From Mnemiopsis leidyi (lineage: Eukaryota; Ctenophora; Tentaculata; Lobata; Bolinopsidae): a DNA stretch of 64,000 nt. The notes beneath the pieces were generated by a model, which had not been told where the DNA came from, did no database searches, and worked only from the letters and a program-made list of their open reading frames with translations. Numbering within the stretch: position 1 is the stretch's first letter; each line of letters starts with the position of its first letter. The position numbers and the translations under genes are program-made. The stretch lies in NCBI GenBank assembly GCA_000226015.1, contig JH154831.1, forward strand, positions 257,959-321,958, written 5' to 3'. Below, piece by piece: positions 59,410-64,000 of this stretch.

Positions 59410-60740
59410 TAATACTCCTTCTCCACAGCTCGTTATACCTGCAGTCGGTTTACCCTTATCGTCTTTGATTTCCTTTTCATTTTTCATTTGATTTCCTTTT
59501 CAGCTTAGTTTTCATGGGTAATTTTCCTCATCGTGACAAGCACCTGATCGGTATGCATGCCAAGAAAACTTTGAATCCCAGGAGGCAATGTACTGTTAAA
59601 ATTGACTTTAAGCATGGTGTTGAAAAGCAAGGGTCTTGCCAAACGGATCTCATCATCGTCAAAGCCCGATCCTCATACGATATAGTACTACTACTTCCAC
59701 CTCTTCCTCTGGGCAAGTGATCAGAACATCACACAATGGGACCCTTCAATGTCAGCACATGATCTACCTTGCTGGTAAGCGCGTTCATATTGACCAGTGA
59801 AAGCATGGACTTTATTTTCTATTTACTTCAATGTAGCAGTAGAGAGGGTATTTCTAACAGCATATGAGAAAGTGAGGGATCAAAGGATCTTCACTGGACC
59901 AATGGGTATATTAGAGTATTAGGTTTTGTAAGGGGGCAGTGTAAGTCTGTCCAATAGGATTAAGGTAAGAGGTTGTCTTGAAACTTCTGTAGATGAAGAC
60001 TGCAAAACGCATCCTGCAGCTGAATACTTAAGATGTTTATTAGGAATCCCATCTGGGCTATTAACTCCAGAACAAGAACAGTATAACTTAACTTTATATC
60101 TGAGGATTGCCGAAATTTCACCTGAATGGTGAGGTTTGAGGTGAGTTCAGAGGTGTTTAACTTTGAGGATGACCGAGAGTGGTGTTTGAAGCAAAGACAG
60201 ATGCTTTGAAGTTCATTTTAGTGATAACTAGTTTATCATGGTCAGAGTATGCATGATCAGACGAAATTTTTACAATTATTAAAATCAAACGATAAGTGGG
60301 GAACATTGATTTAGCTGGCCGCGGTGATAAATCTCAAGTTGCATATAACAATGAATAAATTTATTACAAAGCTTACAATTAAGCTGTGTCATGGAACAAT
60401 GAATATATTCCGTTTTTAGGAAAAATTGTATTTTGTGCTGTAATCATAACAAAAAACTTCAGCTTCAAAACTTTAGCTTCCAAATATCAGTTATCAAGCT
60501 ACGAAGTTAATTTCAGAAGCTTGATATCTTAAAACCGAGTTGGCAATGAAAAAAACATATTTTTTGTGAAATTAAATGTTCAACGGAATACAAAAAGGTT
60601 AAAAGCGGTTGAATTAGTGAATATATAAGGGAGGGCCCTAAAGTATTAATTTCAAATAATGTAATGATGAATTCTTCTTAAAGTAAACATATCAGCAGAA
60701 TCAGTAATGGAAAAGATTGTTAGAGTATTCGAAACAATGT
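59410..60740. other. 3' flank of the lipase gene, nothing else seen
   Basis: AT-rich. A minus-strand AATAAA (TTTATT on plus near 60359) could end the transcript of the gene stopping at 60752, about 390 bases after its stop codon. Confidence 0.35.
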
Positions 60741-60751
60741 AATTTTTTTAT

Positions 60752-62702
60752 CTAATTAAATACAAGATTTATACTCTGAATAAAGCGGTGAGCTGCATCA
60801 GTAGCTGCACTGTCTTTGTGAACAAACCTATGTTGTCCTGAGCTAGCGGAGTGAAGCTCCACGTCCCCCTTCCCCTTACCACAACATGTCTCCTTTAGAA
60901 CCACCGAGTGTTGGTGGGGAATGGTATGGTCGTCCACAGCATGGACAAGTAGGACTGGTAGTTGAAGTTGAGGCAGGAGGTTTACAGTCGGGAAAATCCC
61001 CTTCATTGATTTGGGTATCCTGTCACGTGTTATTGTGAAGTAGTTCCAGTATTTGGCGGCTGGGAAGTTTTTAGCCGCCTCCTCGGCGCTGATAAACGCC
61101 GATTCTAGAATCAGCCCACGCACTTTTTCGAGGAATTGCGAGTTCTCCGACTGGAGAGAATGGAGGAACTTGGTGGAGATACCACTGCCTAGAGAATGTC
61201 CCCAAACCACCACCTGATATTGGGGGAACCTTGAAATGGCCCACTCCAATACTCTCCGGCAGTCCGTCTCCACGGTGGCGTCTGAAGGTCGGCAACCCTT
61301 GGAGTCTCCGAAGCCTCTGTAGTCGAATGTCACAACGGTGTATCCGAGGGATTGGAAAACTTTATAGAATTCGATTCGGTGAGGTTTCCCTGAATTAAAG
61401 TGTTTTTAGAGTTCAGAACCGATCTTAAAGAATTTTTTGAATGAACAATCAAAGCTATTTCTTTAATCGGACTTATGAAAATGTTGTTGGAAGCGAGTAC
61501 CTAGTGGTTTTAAACTATTTACGAAGCTCAAGTTGTTTCTGTTATTATGTATGGATCCTGCTCTTGGTTGGCACTGAAACACATTCTCGAAAAACTTAAC
61601 ATTTGTCACAGACACCACCTTAGGTCAATAATCAACGTCAGATGGCCACATGTCATGTCAAACAAGACCCTCTACAAGACATGTGAAGTTATACAATTGC
61701 GACTGATAGAGTCGACCTTGCCAGATGGACAATGCTCGGGCATGTGTTGCGGTTGACAGAAAACAGTCCAGCAGCTGTAGCACTAACTTATTCTGTTGAT
61801 GGCTGTCAGTCTAAGCCAAGAAGAAGATGCTCCCTATTGAGCTATTCAACGTTCACGTTTGTTATACAGTTTTATACATTTAACCACAGCTTATTCCTTG
61901 TCCTAACCGGAAAACAGAAGCTAAAGTAAAGTTAGCCAAATTAATTAAAAATAGATGAATATTGATACCTCTGTTGCTAGATGCCCCGTGGCAGTACAAA
62001 ATCAAAACGTTCTGTCTCTCAGCATTTTCCTGGGGCTCTATCACCCACATCCCCAGTTTCCCTGTTGTCTTACTACCTTTTTCGTCGCTAACTACCTGGA
62101 TAGTTATCTATATAAGAGTCAATACCAGCGAATAAAACACACATGACAACCGATCGAATTGATCAGAGAACTTACTCATGTATGACTGTATGAGTTCGCT
62201 GCAGTTTCTAAAACCACAACAATGATCAAATTAATTTAAACATAGACGCCTCTAATCCCAACAAAATGTAAAATCTTCAAATAAGACGGGATAGATATAA
62301 AATTCAAACAAAAATACACGACCAGTTCCCTACCTCCAAGACATGATTAGCCGTTTGTTCGAGACCAAACTTAGTAGGATCCCCAAGATATTTGTCTTTC
62401 TTACTGAAATAAATATGGCTTAAGTTGTTTGAAGTTACCTCGGACTCTGATATAGAATATGAGTCCCCAAAACATCGCGAAAAACCCATGTTCTGCCATG
62501 AGAAAAATTGGCCTACCCAAAAGAGCGGTCAAAATATTTAGGATAAATAAATGGATTGTCACCTTGGGTAGTTGATGACCCCAGAGAAGAGAAATCTGTT
62601 CTTGAAGGCTTTGCAATGGAGAAATATGTAGGGAATGGTGAAGAAGATGGTAATAAAGAGGACAAGTAAAGTTATTATGATCTGCAGTACAATCTCTATC
62701 AT
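60752..62702 (-). CDS. ABHD12-like membrane serine hydrolase (lysophospholipase), one region unaccounted for
   Basis: Three exons are clear. Exon 62702-62563 encodes an N-terminal membrane anchor (MIEIVLQIIITLLVLFITIF, then HCKAFKNRFLFSGVINYP). Exon 62403-62334 encodes KKDKYLGDPTKFGLEQTANHVLE, the family's D-P-x-x-x-G-L-x-x-T segment. Exon 61389-60752 encodes the catalytic half: GYTVVTFDYRGFGDS, the nucleophile elbow GHSLGSG, LILESAF, the acid in VHAVDDHTIP and the base in GQHRFVHKD, ending INLVFN. This matches ABHD12, an ER-membrane lipase that hydrolyses lysophosphatidylserine and monoacylglycerols. Between the second and third exon (phase 0 to phase 1) the family has about 50 residues including the oxyanion motif LHGN; I could not find that exon in 62334-61389, where a LINE fragment sits. 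Either a small exon escaped me or it is lost. The start at 62702 is the Met just before the anchor; an upstream Met at 62774 is possible. Confidence 0.8.
61530..61850 (+). mobile_element. LINE reverse-transcriptase 3' fragment in an ABHD12-like intron
   Basis: The plus strand reads YGSCSWLALKHILEKLNICH, then LRSIINVRWPHVMSNKTLYK, and after a frame change MLGHVLRLTENSPAAVALTY. This is the well-known C-terminal 'R-W-x-x-x-x-x-N-x-x-L-Y ... GHVLRM' region of RTE/CR1-type elements. At least one frameshift breaks it. It lies antisense to the host gene. Confidence 0.7.
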
Positions 62703-62799
62703 TGACGTCTCCCCTTCTGTATAATACTGATAGATACTGTTTAAAAACACTGAGTTAGTAACGTATGAAAACACTGTGTTTGTACTGTATTAAAATACA

Positions 62800-64000
62800 A
62801 AATCTTAAAAGGTAGGGGTGGGGATGGTTGAACAAACTGTTTATCAAAATTAGAACTGTTTCCGAAATATTCAGAACAACTGAGAGGTAATCTAAAAATA
62901 CATCAACTGGACAATCTTCCTATTGTCAAGAGACTAGAGTGCATTAAACGTGTGAGGGGGCAAAATGACAAACGCTCTAAAAAATGAAGTGCGACGATAA
63001 AAACACACTGTGTAAGGAAACAATCAGATCATGTAGTGATTTGAGAAAGCCGGTCTTCTCAAGGTTAAGATTCGCTATATAATAGCCATTAAAAATAAAA
63101 CTACTATAAAATTTACACTGCCCTGCTGTCTGCAAAATGTCCTCAAATTTCAACAACATCGCTTGCTTTTTGATAAAATGATCTATACTGCAAAGTATCT
63201 TTTTACCTTAACAAACGAAAATTCGAGAAGATTGAAATGGAATATAACCTCGCACTACAAGCACTACAAGCACACTCCTAGATAAATAACAGAGATAAGC
63301 AAATCTAATAATCTGTAACAAGTACCCGGCACATAACGGTTTAGACAGTACGTGATACACTGCATGTGTCTCGTGAAAGTAATTAAATAACTGTCTTGAC
63401 CGTGTCATTATATCTTGTTGCCTGACATGTCTTCATCCATCTTCACATTATCTACAAGCTCTCTATATCGCGATGTGAACCAAACACGAAAATTAATCTT
63501 AATTGGCAGCATCATATGCAGTGGTAAAACTCTGCCAAATTAGCAAGTAATCAGTAATTATGCAGGAAATGGGTAGCTCTGTTGGGAAGAATAATATTGT
63601 GAGTGTAATTGGTTAATTACGCTGACAACTATAATCATATTGTGGGATGTAATTGGTTAACTATTCAGCAAATCGGTTTATAGCGGTGCTATTCATTTCT
63701 GTCATGGTCAATTGGGATGATGCCATTTACTCATGCGCGATTAATTCATGCGATATCGGTTCTTTGGCCAAGGTTAATTCATGCAAATAACAATTTTTCA
63801 TGGGTTTTGGCTGAATATCGCCAAATGCAAACGTATATGTAATAAACGCTACACAGATGCATACATCGCTTACATATCAATTGATTAAGATAGCGAAGGC
63901 ATTGACCAAAGTTCATATATACTGAAGATATTTTTGGGCACCAAGTGCGTTTCGCTTGATATATGATCCGATTTTGATTTCACGTAACTGCACATTAGAC
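62800..64000. other. Region upstream of the lipase gene, nothing supported
   Basis: AT-rich. A GTAATTGGTTAA(C/T) motif occurs twice at 63605-63662. No exon or RNA gene was recognised up to the window end. Confidence 0.4.

Noticed and set aside
62401-62616. 71-codon minus frame next to the lipase exons
   Set aside because: It is intron sequence after the donor at 62562-62561 in a different frame from the ABHD12-like exon.

Overview
This is eukaryotic, metazoan nuclear DNA from an AT-rich invertebrate genome. Genes are sparse and split by GT-AG introns. Their products are animal-type: seven-transmembrane receptors, Kazal-like and Sushi domains, an ABHD12-type lipase and a secretory precursor. 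Degenerate LINEs, tRNA-derived SINE-like pieces, small terminal-inverted-repeat elements, minisatellites and two 10-N scaffold gaps lie between them. I cannot fix the phylum from sequence alone. I saw no CRISPR array, bacterial operon, rRNA gene, or retrovirus- or Polinton-like element.

Left part (1-19,000). A minisatellite opens the window. The minus strand from about 9.1 to 1.1 kb carries an 18-exon gene built mostly of micro-exons of 28-77 nt. It encodes a signal peptide and degenerate repeats whose four best copies are bounded by Lys-Arg pairs. I read it as an undescribed secreted, probably neuropeptide-like, precursor, and it is the most interesting object here. A two-exon gene for a Ser-rich protein with a conserved-looking C-terminus sits at 16.5-17.2 kb, followed by a 600-bp purine tract.

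Middle (19,000-38,000). A plus-strand gene encodes an unrecognised beta-rich domain plus a Sushi/CCP module (21.8-22.7 kb). A complete but divergent 310-residue 7TM receptor lies on the minus strand (23.6-25.2 kb). A LINE 3' end is duplicated across an N gap near 28 kb. A plus-strand Kazal-like gene (29.7-30.8 kb) and a complete 448-residue class A GPCR in nine exons (32.6-37.5 kb, minus) follow. That receptor's first intron holds a 51-bp palindrome and a CCATTGG-rich block.

Right part (38,000-64,000). This is mostly non-genic. A CR1-like LINE sits inside a tandem array near 41 kb, a tRNA-Gly-like SINE at 46.4 kb, and a second LINE at 47-48.7 kb carries a nested short element with target-site duplications. 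A 21-bp minisatellite lies at 50.1 kb and a composite 49-bp satellite at 54.3-55.4 kb. An ABHD12-like serine hydrolase (60.75-62.7 kb, minus) appears to lack its oxyanion-loop exon in this assembly, with a LINE fragment in that interval.

The genes form no operon or pathway. One putative peptide precursor and two GPCRs lie within 37 kb, but nothing in the sequence ties them as ligand and receptor.
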